Assembly: GCA_009917555.1 (NCBI GenBank)
Contig: QZDX01000003.1
Coordinates: forward strand, 124,001-188,000
DNA from: a bacterium 1XD21-13
GTDB lineage: Bacteria > Bacillota > Clostridia > Lachnospirales > Lachnospiraceae
Direction of reading: 5' to 3'
Length of the DNA stretch: 64,000 nucleotides
Positions 1-7,602 of this stretch are shown piece by piece (positions within the stretch are counted from its first letter, which is position 1; each line of letters opens with the position of its first letter). The notes beneath the pieces are model-generated. The model saw nothing but the letters and a program-made list of their open reading frames with translations, was not told the DNA's origin and did no database searches. The position numbers and the translations under genes were made by a program.

Positions 1-208
1 TGCCATAGATATTTTGCTGGCACTGGTATGAGCTTCCTTTGTTTCTCTTAAGTATATACAAAAAGTATTACGAAATTATGAAGATAAAATTTATTTTGTA
101 TTATAATTTTGAGAAAATGGAGTAAATATTCAGAAAAAATAACAAATAGAGACAAAGAGGGACAAGAACAGACACACAGAGATCTTCTATAAGAATGCTT
201 TTACCTGA
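1..208. other. AT-rich window edge without a recognisable gene
   Basis: I see no convincing gene here. Bases 2-31 read open into a TGA (ending IDILLALV) and could be the last codons of a gene left of the window, but ten codons are too few to identify it. The rest is AT-rich and lacks a coding signature. Confidence 0.3.
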
Positions 209-238
209 TTGCAGTAAACCCCTGGAGTATGGTATAAT
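209..238 (+). promoter_or_regulatory. Sigma-A type promoter for the corrinoid activator gene
   Basis: TTGCAG at 209-214 and TATAAT at 233-238 are separated by 18 bp. The expected transcript start near 245 gives a leader of about 90 nt that contains the hairpin at 278-306. Confidence 0.6.
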
Positions 239-277
239 TTTCACAATGGGATTGCGTTTAGGAAAATTTAAAAACCA

Positions 278-328
278 TAACACCGAATTGTATTGATGTG
301 GTGTTACGGAACTCTAAATTTAGGAGGA
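278..328 (+). repeat. Leader hairpin with GGAACT...AGGAGG tail (short form)
   Basis: TAACACC at 278-284 pairs with GGTGTTA at 300-306. It is followed at once by CGGAACT (307-313) and then AGGAGG (323-328), the ribosome site of the gene at 337. The stem-CGGAACT-AGGAG layout recurs before livF, the receiver gene at 37652, the NYN gene and the kinase-DegV gene. It is probably a reduced member of that family, although only the tail is shared. Confidence 0.45.
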
Positions 329-336
329 AACGGAAA

Positions 337-2262
337 ATGGCAAATGTAATATTTCGATTCGAGGACGGCGATCAGGTAACCGTGTCCACGGCCCTGGGGG
401 AGAACCTTCTGGAGACGGCCCGGAAATCCAACGTAGTGATTGACGCCCCCTGCTCCGGCAATGCTTCCTGCGGAAAATGCAAGGTGAAGTTTATCAAGGG
501 CAAGCTGGATTCCAAGAAGACCCGTCATATCAGCGATGCGGAGTATGAGGAGGGCTGGCGGCTGGCCTGCGTAAGCTATGTGGCCGGAGACGTGGAAGTG
601 ATGGTGCCGGATATTGCCTCCGCTTACCGCAGCCGCATGAAGGTGGCGGACTTAAGCTCCCCGGAGGAGGTAGCCATCTTTGACGAATCCAAGCGCAAAA
701 TCGAGGAGGCCGATCTGCCCCTTCACAACAACATTCACATTGTGCGGATTAAGATGGACCCTCCGAGCCTGGAGGACACCATGCCGGATATTGAGCGTGT
801 TATAAGGGCCCTGCAGGAGGCCACGGGGATTCAATATATTCGGATTCCTTATTCCTCCCTGCGGAAGCTCCCCAATACCCTGCGGGGCAGCAATTTTGAG
901 ATCCAGTGTATCATCGGACAGGCCCAGCGCCATGTGTTCGTCTATGACGTCTATGGGGCAAATGAGGACTTGATTGTGGGCGGTCTTGCCATTGATATCG
1001 GAACCACCACCGTGTCTGCGGTTGTGGTGAATATGATAGACGGCAAGATTCTGGCAAAGGCGTCCACCGGAAACGGACAGATTCGCTACGGAGCGGATGT
1101 AATCAACCGGATTATCGAGTCCACCAAGCAGGGCGGCCGGACCCGCCTGCAGGATGCGATTGTGGCGGAGACCCTGAATCCTATGATTCAGCAGATGTGC
1201 AAGGCGGCCCACATCAGCACGCGGCACATTTACCGCTTGGCAATAGCGGGCAATACCACCATGAACCATCTGCTTATGGGAATTAATGCGGACCCGCTTC
1301 GCATGGAGCCGTATATTCCGGCATTTTTTAAGACAAACTCTTTCTATGCGTCAGATATCAATCTGAAGGTTCACCCGGATGCCCATATTATTATGGCGCC
1401 CAATATCGGAAGCTACGTGGGCGGTGATATTACGGCGGGTACTCTGGTGAGTATGCTCTGGAACCAGCCGGAATTCTCCCTGTTCATTGACCTGGGAACC
1501 AATGGAGAGCTGGTATTCGGCAATTCCGACTTTATGATGAGCTGCGCCTGCTCCGCAGGTCCGGCCTTCGAGGGCGGCGATATCAGCTGCGGCATGCGCG
1601 CCACGGACGGAGCTATCGAGGCGTGTACCATTGATGCGGAGACTATGGAGCCTGATTTTACCATTATCGGAGACGAGGGAGAGAAGCCTATCGGCCTGTG
1701 CGGTTCCGGTATCATTGATGTGATTGCGGAGCTGTTCCGGTGTAAGATTATCAGCCCCAAGGGAAAATTTATCCGGGACGGAAAGCGGATCAAGCGGGAC
1801 GCTTACGGAATGGGCAGCTATGTGCTGGCCTTTGAGGAGGAATCCGGCTCCGTGAAGGATGTGGAGATTACCGAGGTGGATATTGACAACTTTATCCGGG
1901 CCAAGGGCGCTATTTTCTCTGCCATCCGTACCATGCTGAAGACCCTGGACTTCGATATCAGTATGATTGAGCAGGTCTATGTGGCCGGCGGTATCGGAAG
2001 CGGCATCAATATGCAGAATGCCATCAATATTGGCATGTTCCCGGACATTCCGGTGGAGTGCTATCACTATATCGGCAATTCTTCACTGTCCGGCGCTTAT
2101 GCCATGCTGCTGTCCACCAAGGCGGAGCGGAAGGTCTATGAGCTGGCGCAGAATATGACTTACCTGGAGCTTTCCACGGAGCCCGGCTATATGGATGAAT
2201 TTGTGGCCTGCTGCTTCCTGCCTCATACGGACAGCTCCCTGTTTCCCTCGGTGGAGCAGTAG
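337..2262 (+). CDS. Corrinoid-protein reductive activator (RACE, ASKHA/DUF4445 family)
   Basis: Cytoplasmic iron-sulfur ATPase of the family that reduces inactive Co(II) corrinoid proteins back to Co(I) for methyl transfer. The N-terminus is a [2Fe-2S] ferredoxin domain with Cys39, Cys45, Cys48 and Cys78 (C-x5-C-x2-C...C). A linker follows, and from about residue 219 an ASKHA ATPase region begins with the phosphate loop AIDIGTTT; a later GxCGSG-type motif (GLCGSG) fits. At 641 aa the length is typical. An upstream in-frame GTG at 298 is open, but ATG 337 sits 8 nt after AGGAGG and is preferred. DUF3786 follows 28 bp downstream, a usual partner. No corrinoid methyltransferase is visible in the window, so the client protein is unknown. 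Confidence 0.9.
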   Translation: MANVIFRFEDGDQVTVSTALGENLLETARKSNVVIDAPCSGNASCGKCKVKFIKGKLDSKKTRHISDAEYEEGWRLACVSYVAGDVEVMVPDIASAYRSRMKVADLSSPEEVAIFDESKRKIEEADLPLHNNIHIVRIKMDPPSLEDTMPDIERVIRALQEATGIQYIRIPYSSLRKLPNTLRGSNFEIQCIIGQAQRHVFVYDVYGANEDLIVGGLAIDIGTTTVSAVVVNMIDGKILAKASTGNGQIRYGADVINRIIESTKQGGRTRLQDAIVAETLNPMIQQMCKAAHISTRHIYRLAIAGNTTMNHLLMGINADPLRMEPYIPAFFKTNSFYASDINLKVHPDAHIIMAPNIGSYVGGDITAGTLVSMLWNQPEFSLFIDLGTNGELVFGNSDFMMSCACSAGPAFEGGDISCGMRATDGAIEACTIDAETMEPDFTIIGDEGEKPIGLCGSGIIDVIAELFRCKIISPKGKFIRDGKRIKRDAYGMGSYVLAFEEESGSVKDVEITEVDIDNFIRAKGAIFSAIRTMLKTLDFDISMIEQVYVAGGIGSGINMQNAINIGMFPDIPVECYHYIGNSSLSGAYAMLLSTKAERKVYELAQNMTYLELSTEPGYMDEFVACCFLPHTDSSLFPSVEQ

Positions 2263-2290
2263 AAATTGAATTAAAGGAGTAGGAAGGACA

Positions 2291-2935
2291 ATGGAATTTC
2301 CTTACGAAAAAGACAACAAGGAGCGGATTCCGCTCGCTCATTATCTGGAGGAATACCGCAAAATAGATCCCCAGGAGGCGGCTTCGCGCTGCGGTGTGGA
2401 GTATGATCAGGAGAAGCAGCAGTTCCATATCCTCCTGATGGGATACCCCTATTTGGCGGATTACCCGGAGTTTGCCCTTCACCCGGAGCAGGGAGAGGAG
2501 GGACCAGTGCGCTATTCGGAGATGGCGCCGGCCAAGATCATTGTGCTGCGTTTTCTCATTTCCGGCCAGTCGGTGAAGAGCACCGGAAAGTATCTCACCT
2601 ACCGGGAGGTGCCCTGGGGCGAGGTGTATTTCCGCCAGTTTGAGGGGCGGTGCCTGACTAGGCTTAAGTTTGCCTTTGGCTTTAAGCTGAATGAGTTTGC
2701 GAGGGCAATGGAGAGGCTGGGGGCCAGGAAGATTTCCATGGGGGATGCGGCCTATGAGTTTGAGTTTATCAATGGCCTTCATGTGCGATTTATTTTGTGG
2801 GCCGGGGATGAGGAATTCCCGCCCTCCTCACAGATTTTGTTTGAGGATAACTTTCCTTACGCTTACCAGGCGGAGGATCTGGCGGTGGTGGGTGATATCT
2901 CCATTACTACCCTTAAAAGTCTGGCAGCCTCCTGA
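2291..2935 (+). CDS. DUF3786 domain protein
   Basis: 214-aa soluble protein, recognised as DUF3786 by its overall sequence, for example the central stretch around EVYFRQFEGRCL and the C-terminal ILFEDNFPYAYQAEDLAVVGD. It starts 28 bp after the corrinoid activator with its own AAAGGAG site, so the two probably form one transcript that ends at the terminator at 3006. Members of this family often sit beside corrinoid or acetyl-CoA pathway genes; the biochemical role is not established. I see no signal peptide, membrane segment or metal-binding cysteine cluster. Confidence 0.75.
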   Translation: MEFPYEKDNKERIPLAHYLEEYRKIDPQEAASRCGVEYDQEKQQFHILLMGYPYLADYPEFALHPEQGEEGPVRYSEMAPAKIIVLRFLISGQSVKSTGKYLTYREVPWGEVYFRQFEGRCLTRLKFAFGFKLNEFARAMERLGARKISMGDAAYEFEFINGLHVRFILWAGDEEFPPSSQILFEDNFPYAYQAEDLAVVGDISITTLKSLAAS

Positions 2936-3005
2936 GAATAGCTCAAAGAATGTTGCTGGCTTGCGGCAGGAGCTGCGATGCAAGAATTCCTTAGATTTTA
3001 AAAAT

Positions 3006-3041
3006 GGCGCTGTTGGATGTGATTTCAACAGCGCCGTTTTT
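3006..3041. terminator. Bidirectional terminator between DUF3786 and the ECF gene
   Basis: GGCGCTGTTG (3006-3015) pairs with CAACAGCGCC (3026-3035) and is followed by TTTTT. On the other strand the hairpin is also followed by a T-run, so it can serve the convergent gene ending at 3076. Confidence 0.85.
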
Positions 3042-3075
3042 ATGGGAGTTTTATTTTTGCATTATTAAATTTTAT

Positions 3076-3651
3076 TTAAGAACGAATGGCCTTTACGGAA
3101 GCTTTGTTTGCCCCTAACACTCTGGAAAATGCGTTCAGAAATACATAGAGCAGAACCGTATAGACGCCCAGAGCAATGGTGTTCTTGACCAGGCGGATGG
3201 TCAGAAGATACTGCCATTCCATCCCGTACATCAGGTGAAGCCAAAAGGTTGACAGAGTACAGGAAATGACAAACTCTGTGAGACCTCCCACGAGGGCCCG
3301 TCCCAATGTGATTTTTGTGCGGTAGAGAAACAGGCCGAACAAAAAGCCCATGAGCGCATAGGTCATGGTGAAGCCGGGGAAAAACGGAGCGGTCTGAGCT
3401 GTGACAAAGTAGCTGATTACATCACCCGCGATGCCCACTGTCATTCCCATCAGAGGACCGCCGTAAAAGGCTGCTGCTGCCAGGGCCAGAAATGCAAGGC
3501 GGAATTCCAGAATTTCGGAAAACCGGATGTTAAAGAGGGACAATACCACATAGAGGGACACAAAAAGTCCGCCCAGGCAGATGCCCTGTACGCTGTGGAT
3601 GCTTTTGAGCTGTTCCTTGAATTGGAACGCTTGCTTGGAACATAACTGCAT
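3076..3651 (-). CDS. ECF transporter substrate-binding (S) component, folate (FolT) family
   Basis: 191-aa membrane protein with five to six hydrophobic helices, the S component of an energy-coupling-factor vitamin importer. The FolT-type pattern is visible: an early helix followed by RLAFLALAAAAFYGGPLMG, then PFFPGFTMTYALMGFLFGLFLY, and the final RLVKN before the last helix. It relies on a shared EcfA/A'/T module that is not encoded in this window. Start ATG 3651 is chosen because AGGAGGT lies 9-10 nt upstream; an open extension to 3753 has no ribosome site and overlaps the leader hairpins. It is transcribed alone from a promoter near 4006-4033 with a leader of about 347 nt. Folate is the family-level prediction, not proven. 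Confidence 0.8.
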   Translation of the reverse strand: MQLCSKQAFQFKEQLKSIHSVQGICLGGLFVSLYVVLSLFNIRFSEILEFRLAFLALAAAAFYGGPLMGMTVGIAGDVISYFVTAQTAPFFPGFTMTYALMGFLFGLFLYRTKITLGRALVGGLTEFVISCTLSTFWLHLMYGMEWQYLLTIRLVKNTIALGVYTVLLYVFLNAFSRVLGANKASVKAIRS

Positions 3652-4033
3652 AAAAAATACACCTCCTGATGTGTGTAAGGTTAATGAATAGTGACTGTAC
3701 GGGCTTAGGCTTGAAAATGCAGGCATTTTCAAGCTATGCGGCATTCGCCGCATGCATCACAAAATCTGAATCTGGCCTGGTGTGCAAGCACCCCATTCCA
3801 TATTCAAATTTTCCGATACGCCCTGCTCATTACTAAAGTAAATAATAGTCCCTCCACACATGAGATGTACTCATCTGTAGCAACGGGTGCGGATAATATA
3901 TCGTAAGACGAATACCGGTGGTATTCACTTTTCGTTTCGAGGCGACTCCCCATCCATCGAACACTTGACGCATAGAATCCTACTTCGCTATTATTTATGA
4001 AATCCATTATAGCAGGATTTTTCAGAAATGCAA
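3652..4033 (-). promoter_or_regulatory. Promoter and long structured leader of the ECF S-component gene
   Basis: On the minus strand TTGCAT (4033-4028) and TATAAT (4011-4006) are 16 bp apart, giving a leader of about 347 nt. It holds the hairpin GAATACC/GGTATTC in its middle, a 7-bp stem (ATGCGGC 3736-3742 with GCCGCAT 3747-3753) and an 11-bp stem (3709-3719 with 3724-3734) just before the ribosome site. The tetrahydrofolate riboswitch consensus was not recognised. A small open frame on the minus strand at 3804-4106 has no ribosome site and is not called. No other gene is seen in 3754-4300. Confidence 0.45.
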
Positions 4034-4228
4034 TAGGAAAGGATAATTTTTTAACAAACTTTTCCGCTGCTTTTTGGAGGGAAGGGAAATGTGAGGAGAG
4101 AGGCACCGCAGTTGTTGGATATATTGTTTGAAAAATAGAAATTTTATTGACAATAGTTGGAGAATTTGATAGCCTAAGAATAGAAATTCAGATCAAAAAT
4201 TTCACAGGATCTTACGAAACTATGAATA

Positions 4229-4307
4229 GTCCGGTTAAGAAATGTCAAGTGTTTTCTTGAAATATTTTTTGCTGGACGGTAAAGTCGCATAGCGAGTATA
4301 ATGGGAG
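4229..4307 (+). repeat. Hairpin pair in the fsa leader, halves shared with other leaders
   Basis: A long imperfect hairpin (left arm 4229-4249, right arm 4256-4277) is followed by a short one, GTCGC-AT-AGCGA (4284-4294), then GTATAATGGGAGG, the fsa ribosome site. The left arm recurs almost exactly (19 of 21 bases) at 8468-8488 before the CPBP gene. The second hairpin and its tail recur before ftsH (GTCGC-GCA-GCGAC-TATAATAGGAG, from 15835). Confidence 0.55.
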
Positions 4308-4315
4308 GACAAGTT

Positions 4316-4999
4316 ATGGAAATTTTATTTGACACAGCCAATTTGGAGAGTATTCGCAAATACAGCCAGATTTACCCCTTTACAGGTGTTACTTCAAATC
4401 CAAGTATTCTAAAGGCAGAGGGAAAGGTTGATTTCTTTGCCCATATGCGTGAGATTCGTTCCATCATTGGAATGGAACGTACTTTGCACATTCAAACTAT
4501 CGCTGAGGACTTGGACGGAATCCTTCGGGATGCGGATGCCATCTTGAAAAATGTGGATTCCAGAGTTTTTATTAAGATTCCCACCACGGAAGCAGGCCTG
4601 CAGGCGATTATGAAGCTGAAAGCTCAGGGAGTAGGCGTGACCGCTACCGCCATTTACTCCAAGATCCAGGGCTTTATGGCAATCATGGCAGGAGCAGACT
4701 ACATAGCACCTTACCGGAACCGCATGGAGAATCTGGATGTGAACTTTGCCGAAGCTATCTCAGCATTCCGAAACGGAATTGAAGAGAACCATGCCAACTG
4801 CAAGATTCTGGCAGCCAGCTTTAAGAATATCGCCCAGGTGAACAAGGCCCTGCTGGCAGGTGCACATACCGTAACCGTTCCGCCTCAGCTTCTGCATTCC
4901 ACGTTCCAGATGGCTTCCGTTCAAAAAGCCATCGATGACTTCCGGGCAGACTGGGAGAGTGTACAGGAAGCAAAGACCATCGGAGATTTGCAGGTATAA
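4316..4999 (+). CDS. fsa: Fructose-6-phosphate aldolase / transaldolase-like protein
   Basis: Class I aldolase of the small transaldolase family, 228 aa. The Schiff-base lysine is in RVFIKIPTT (about residue 86). The family motifs FTGVTSNPSIL near the N-terminus and GVGVTATAIYS after the lysine are present, as is the tail DWESVQEAKTIGDL. Cytoplasmic; expected to cleave or form fructose-6-phosphate from dihydroxyacetone and glyceraldehyde-3-phosphate, or to act on related sugar phosphates. ATG 4316 follows GGGAGG by 7 nt; the in-frame ATG at 4301 overlaps that site. It stands alone between a structured leader and a terminator at 5010. A fragment of a second copy of its C-terminus lies at 9816-9875. 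Confidence 0.88.
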   Translation: MEILFDTANLESIRKYSQIYPFTGVTSNPSILKAEGKVDFFAHMREIRSIIGMERTLHIQTIAEDLDGILRDADAILKNVDSRVFIKIPTTEAGLQAIMKLKAQGVGVTATAIYSKIQGFMAIMAGADYIAPYRNRMENLDVNFAEAISAFRNGIEENHANCKILAASFKNIAQVNKALLAGAHTVTVPPQLLHSTFQMASVQKAIDDFRADWESVQEAKTIGDLQV

Positions 5000-5009
5000 A
5001 AAGGATGTA

Positions 5010-5063
5010 AAAAAGAACTAATAACTCAGACGCAAAGCTTTCTCGGTTGTTGGTTCTTTTTAT
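5010..5063 (+). terminator. fsa terminator
   Basis: AAAAAGAAC (5010-5018) pairs with GTTCTTTTT (5053-5061), closing a larger loop with further weak pairing, and the T-run follows. Confidence 0.65.
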
Positions 5064-5094
5064 ATTTGCGAATTCTAACGAATTTATGGTTGAT

Positions 5095-5197
5095 TTACAT
5101 ATTGAGAGAAATAGAACTTGCCAATTCTCCGGAAAAATGATTTATCTTATTGAATAAGATTTTATATGATGACATAAACGTATGATTCTGGATACCA
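5095..5197 (+). repeat. Copy 1 of the permease promoter/leader segment
   Basis: This stretch is nearly identical to 7498-7602, including AGAACTTGCCAATTCT, the small hairpin ATCTTAT-TGA-ATAAGAT, and the first codons ATGATTCTGGAT of the permease at 7589. Here the open frame stops after nine codons (MILDTKPVH). The two copies are direct repeats flanking gatD-murT. A more decayed third copy lies at 12222-12332. Confidence 0.75.
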
Positions 5198-5207
5198 AGC
5201 CAGTACA

Positions 5208-5963
5208 CTAGGTATATAGGGATGGAAAAAAGATAAATGTTCTTGGGGCAAAGCGTTTAACGATGCCTCTGTTGGCAAGATGCTCCAACTGATCCGGCAA
5301 GCTGCCTAAGGCCTGGGAAGCACCATATTTTTGTTTCAAAGCCCTTTTAAGGAGATAGTCGCAAATCTCCGGATTTTTGGGCAGGAGGGGACCGTGGAGG
5401 TAGGTACCGATGACATTTTTGTAGACGATGCCCTCATAACCGGAGGTTTCCGTATTGCCGCAGCCGGAAATGACTTTGCCAAAAGGCGTATAACTTCCAA
5501 TATCGGTGCGGCCGCCATGATTTTCAAAGCCTACAATGGGGCGGGAGGAAACCAGGGAATTATGAAGAATAATATTTCCTACTAAGCGGCGGGGCTTCCA
5601 TTTGGTGTGAATGTCTAAGATTCCTAGACCCTTAAGAAGTGCGTTCTCGGTCTGATAATCAATGCCAAGAAGCTGGTAGCCGCCACAGACAGCCAGGACA
5701 GTGCCGCCCTGCTCTACATAATTTTGAAAGGCTTCTTTTTGCTTTGACAGACAGCGGCAGGCAAGTTCCTGCTCACGGTCGGAGCCGCCCCCTAAGAGTA
5801 CCAGATCGAGTTTTGTAAAATCAATGCGGCTGTCAGAGCTTAGGGACAGGACTTCTGCTCCTATGCCCCTCCATTGAAGACGTTTTTGAAGACAGCGGAT
5901 ATTGCCACGATCTCCATACAGGTTTAGTAAATCCGGATACAGGTGTCCAATTGTTAATTTCAT
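5208..5963 (-). CDS. gatD: Lipid II isoglutaminyl synthase, glutaminase subunit GatD
   Basis: Class I glutamine amidotransferase subunit of the MurT/GatD complex, which amidates the D-Glu of lipid II stem peptides at the cytoplasmic membrane face. The nucleophile is Cys93 in LAVCGGYQ and the catalytic His is His190 in GTYLHGPLL, close to positions 94 and 189 in the staphylococcal enzyme. At 251 aa the length is normal. ATG 5963 has AAAGGAGG 8 nt upstream. It is the second gene of the murT-gatD operon but is separated from murT by 126 bp that carry a large structured hairpin. CobB/CobQ-like amidotransferases are related, but the adjacent MurT decides the call. Confidence 0.92.
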   Translation of the reverse strand: MKLTIGHLYPDLLNLYGDRGNIRCLQKRLQWRGIGAEVLSLSSDSRIDFTKLDLVLLGGGSDREQELACRCLSKQKEAFQNYVEQGGTVLAVCGGYQLLGIDYQTENALLKGLGILDIHTKWKPRRLVGNIILHNSLVSSRPIVGFENHGGRTDIGSYTPFGKVISGCGNTETSGYEGIVYKNVIGTYLHGPLLPKNPEICDYLLKRALKQKYGASQALGSLPDQLEHLANRGIVKRFAPRTFIFFPSLYT

Positions 5964-5995
5964 AATGCCTCCTTTGGTCGATGCATGGGTTATTT

Positions 5996-6098
5996 TCCTA
6001 TTTTAAGTTCCGCATACCCTTTTCAGTACCACTTATTTAGAACAATTTCAGGCCACAAAAGCATGTGTCCATAAATTGTTCTGGCACTGTCAGGGTAT
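5996..6098 (-). repeat. Long covarying hairpin element, copy between murT and gatD
   Basis: Read on the minus strand: outer stem ATACCCT/AGGGTAT (6098-6092 with 6020-6014), then CAGTGCC/GGTACTG with one wobble (6089-6083 with 6030-6024), then AGAACAATTT/AAATTGTTCT (6082-6073 with 6048-6039), then the core GGACACATG...TGTGGC. It ends in GCGGAACT (6013-6006) and AGGA. The layout matches the copies at 31068 and 40763, with different stem sequences but intact pairing. Unlike those, the gatD ribosome site lies about 25 nt downstream of the tail. Confidence 0.75.
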
Positions 6099-7433
6099 TG
6101 CTATTTTTTGTAAAAGGCGGTTCATCTGATATAACCCCGAGTAGTTTACAAGAATATACAGATTCCCCGTTCCGTTTCTGGCAAGTCCTTTGATAAGTTT
6201 TCTTAAATCTTTGGAAGCCTGACAGGGAATGTCCTCGTATTTCAATCGAAGCTCCATGTCATGACGGCGGCTGCCGACGGTCGTAATGGTCGAACAATTG
6301 CAATCCCTCAGATATTGAAAGTCCACATCCCACAGGTAGGAGACATCCTTTCCGTCCGGAGCATTATCGTGAATCTGGATAATCAGGTCTTTCGGCCTGG
6401 GATCTTTTTGGATCAGCGAAAGTTTTTGCTGGAAGCTGACAGGGTTTTTGGCCAGGTGAAGCTGTACCCTTGTTCCGTGGATAAAAAAGGTGCGTTCCCG
6501 ATGATTGCCATAATCAAAATTTGCTATGGTTTTTTCAAAATACTTTCTTGGAACATCCGAAGTGCTCAGTGCGGCATAAGCGGCAAGGGTATTGTAAATG
6601 TTGTAGGGTGCCTGCACTTTGCAGGGGGGACGGCGGCTGCCCAGTGCAAAGGAATAGATACCGTCCAAAACCGTGACGTGGGAGATGGTATAGTCCGGTT
6701 CCGAACGCTTTTGTCCGCAGCCGGGACAGCGATAGATGCCAAGCTGCCCATAATGAAAGAATTTGTAAGTAAGCTTTTTTCCGCAACGGCGGCAGAAGAT
6801 ACTTTCCCGAATCCCGGAACGGGAGCAGCGGTCAAAGATCGGCTCGTTGATACCGTAGGTAACTGCCGGATTGGGACAGGCAGCCATCAGGGAAGCGGAA
6901 AGGACGTCGTCACAATTGATGACAAGTCTGGCGTCCGGTATTTTCGAGAGGGCGGTCCGGATTCTCTCCCATGTCAGGTCGATTTCCCCAAAACGATCCA
7001 ACTGATCTCTGGAAATATTTGTAAGAATAACGCAGCGGGGGCATAGCCTGGGAAGTACATAGAGGGAAGCATTTTCATCAACTTCCATACAAGCATAGTC
7101 GGTATCAAGCTTTCCGTTCCAGTCTGCTGCAAGGACAAAAGCAGAGACAATCCCATCCAGCATATTTGCTCCGGTCCGGTTGCTGATAACCTTTTTCCCC
7201 TCTTTTTTTAAAGCGTGATATAAAATACTGTTTGTGGTCGTTTTTCCATTGGTGCCCATAACGGCTATGATTTTTTCACGGACCTGGGAGGACAGGGCGG
7301 GCAGAATCTCCGGGTCGATGATTTGGGCGAGACGTCCGGGAAAAACGGCACCGTTTCCCAGATGAAAAAAACGGATAAGTATTGCGGCAAGCTTTGCCAG
7401 CCGGACGGCCAGAATTCTTTTAAAGTGTTTCAT
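6090..7433 (-). CDS. murT: Lipid II isoglutaminyl synthase, Mur-ligase subunit MurT
   Basis: ATP-dependent Mur-ligase-like partner of GatD. The P-loop AVMGTNGKTTT is at residues 58-67. A four-cysteine zinc ribbon (Cys214, Cys217, Cys236, Cys239), the hallmark that separates MurT from MurC-F, is present, and a DNAPDG motif near residue 345 in the C-terminal domain fits the MurT signature. A hydrophobic N-terminal stretch (LAKLAAILIRFFHLG) may touch the membrane. ATG 7433 is chosen, 9 nt after AAAGGAC; ATG 7442 abuts that site, and the frame extends to 7466 without a better signal. It is first in the operon and is transcribed divergently from the permease at 7589. Confidence 0.92.
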   Translation of the reverse strand: MKHFKRILAVRLAKLAAILIRFFHLGNGAVFPGRLAQIIDPEILPALSSQVREKIIAVMGTNGKTTTNSILYHALKKEGKKVISNRTGANMLDGIVSAFVLAADWNGKLDTDYACMEVDENASLYVLPRLCPRCVILTNISRDQLDRFGEIDLTWERIRTALSKIPDARLVINCDDVLSASLMAACPNPAVTYGINEPIFDRCSRSGIRESIFCRRCGKKLTYKFFHYGQLGIYRCPGCGQKRSEPDYTISHVTVLDGIYSFALGSRRPPCKVQAPYNIYNTLAAYAALSTSDVPRKYFEKTIANFDYGNHRERTFFIHGTRVQLHLAKNPVSFQQKLSLIQKDPRPKDLIIQIHDNAPDGKDVSYLWDVDFQYLRDCNCSTITTVGSRRHDMELRLKYEDIPCQASKDLRKLIKGLARNGTGNLYILVNYSGLYQMNRLLQKIAIP

Positions 7434-7497
7434 GGATCTCATGTCCTTTCTGGGAAAAAATAGCACACATTTATCTAATTATTATCTAAAATTTTCA

Positions 7498-7602
7498 GAT
7501 TTACATATTGGGGAGAAATAGAACTTGCCAATTCTTCGGAAAAATGATATATCTTATTGAATAAGATTTTATAGGATGAGGTAAACGTATGATTCTGGAT
7601 GC
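7498..7602 (+). repeat. Copy 2 of the promoter/leader segment, in front of the permease
   Basis: This is the functional-looking copy of the segment seen at 5095-5197. It carries the hairpin ATCTTAT-TGA-ATAAGAT about 20 nt before the start codon and ends inside the coding start ATGATTCTGGAT. The two copies are in the same orientation and about 2.4 kb apart. Confidence 0.75.

Noticed and set aside
3652-4010. Tetrahydrofolate riboswitch or T-box before the ECF gene
   Set aside because: The conserved blocks of these classes were looked for by eye and not found, so the leader is left unassigned.
3804-4106. 100-codon minus-strand frame in the leader of the ECF gene
   Set aside because: No ribosome site; it spans the promoter and structured leader, and the product shows no conserved motif.
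4284-4307. TATAAT inside GCGAGTATAATGGGAGG as a -10 box of fsa
   Set aside because: It abuts the ribosome site, so transcription from it would leave no usable leader. It is better seen as part of the leader repeat shared with ftsH.
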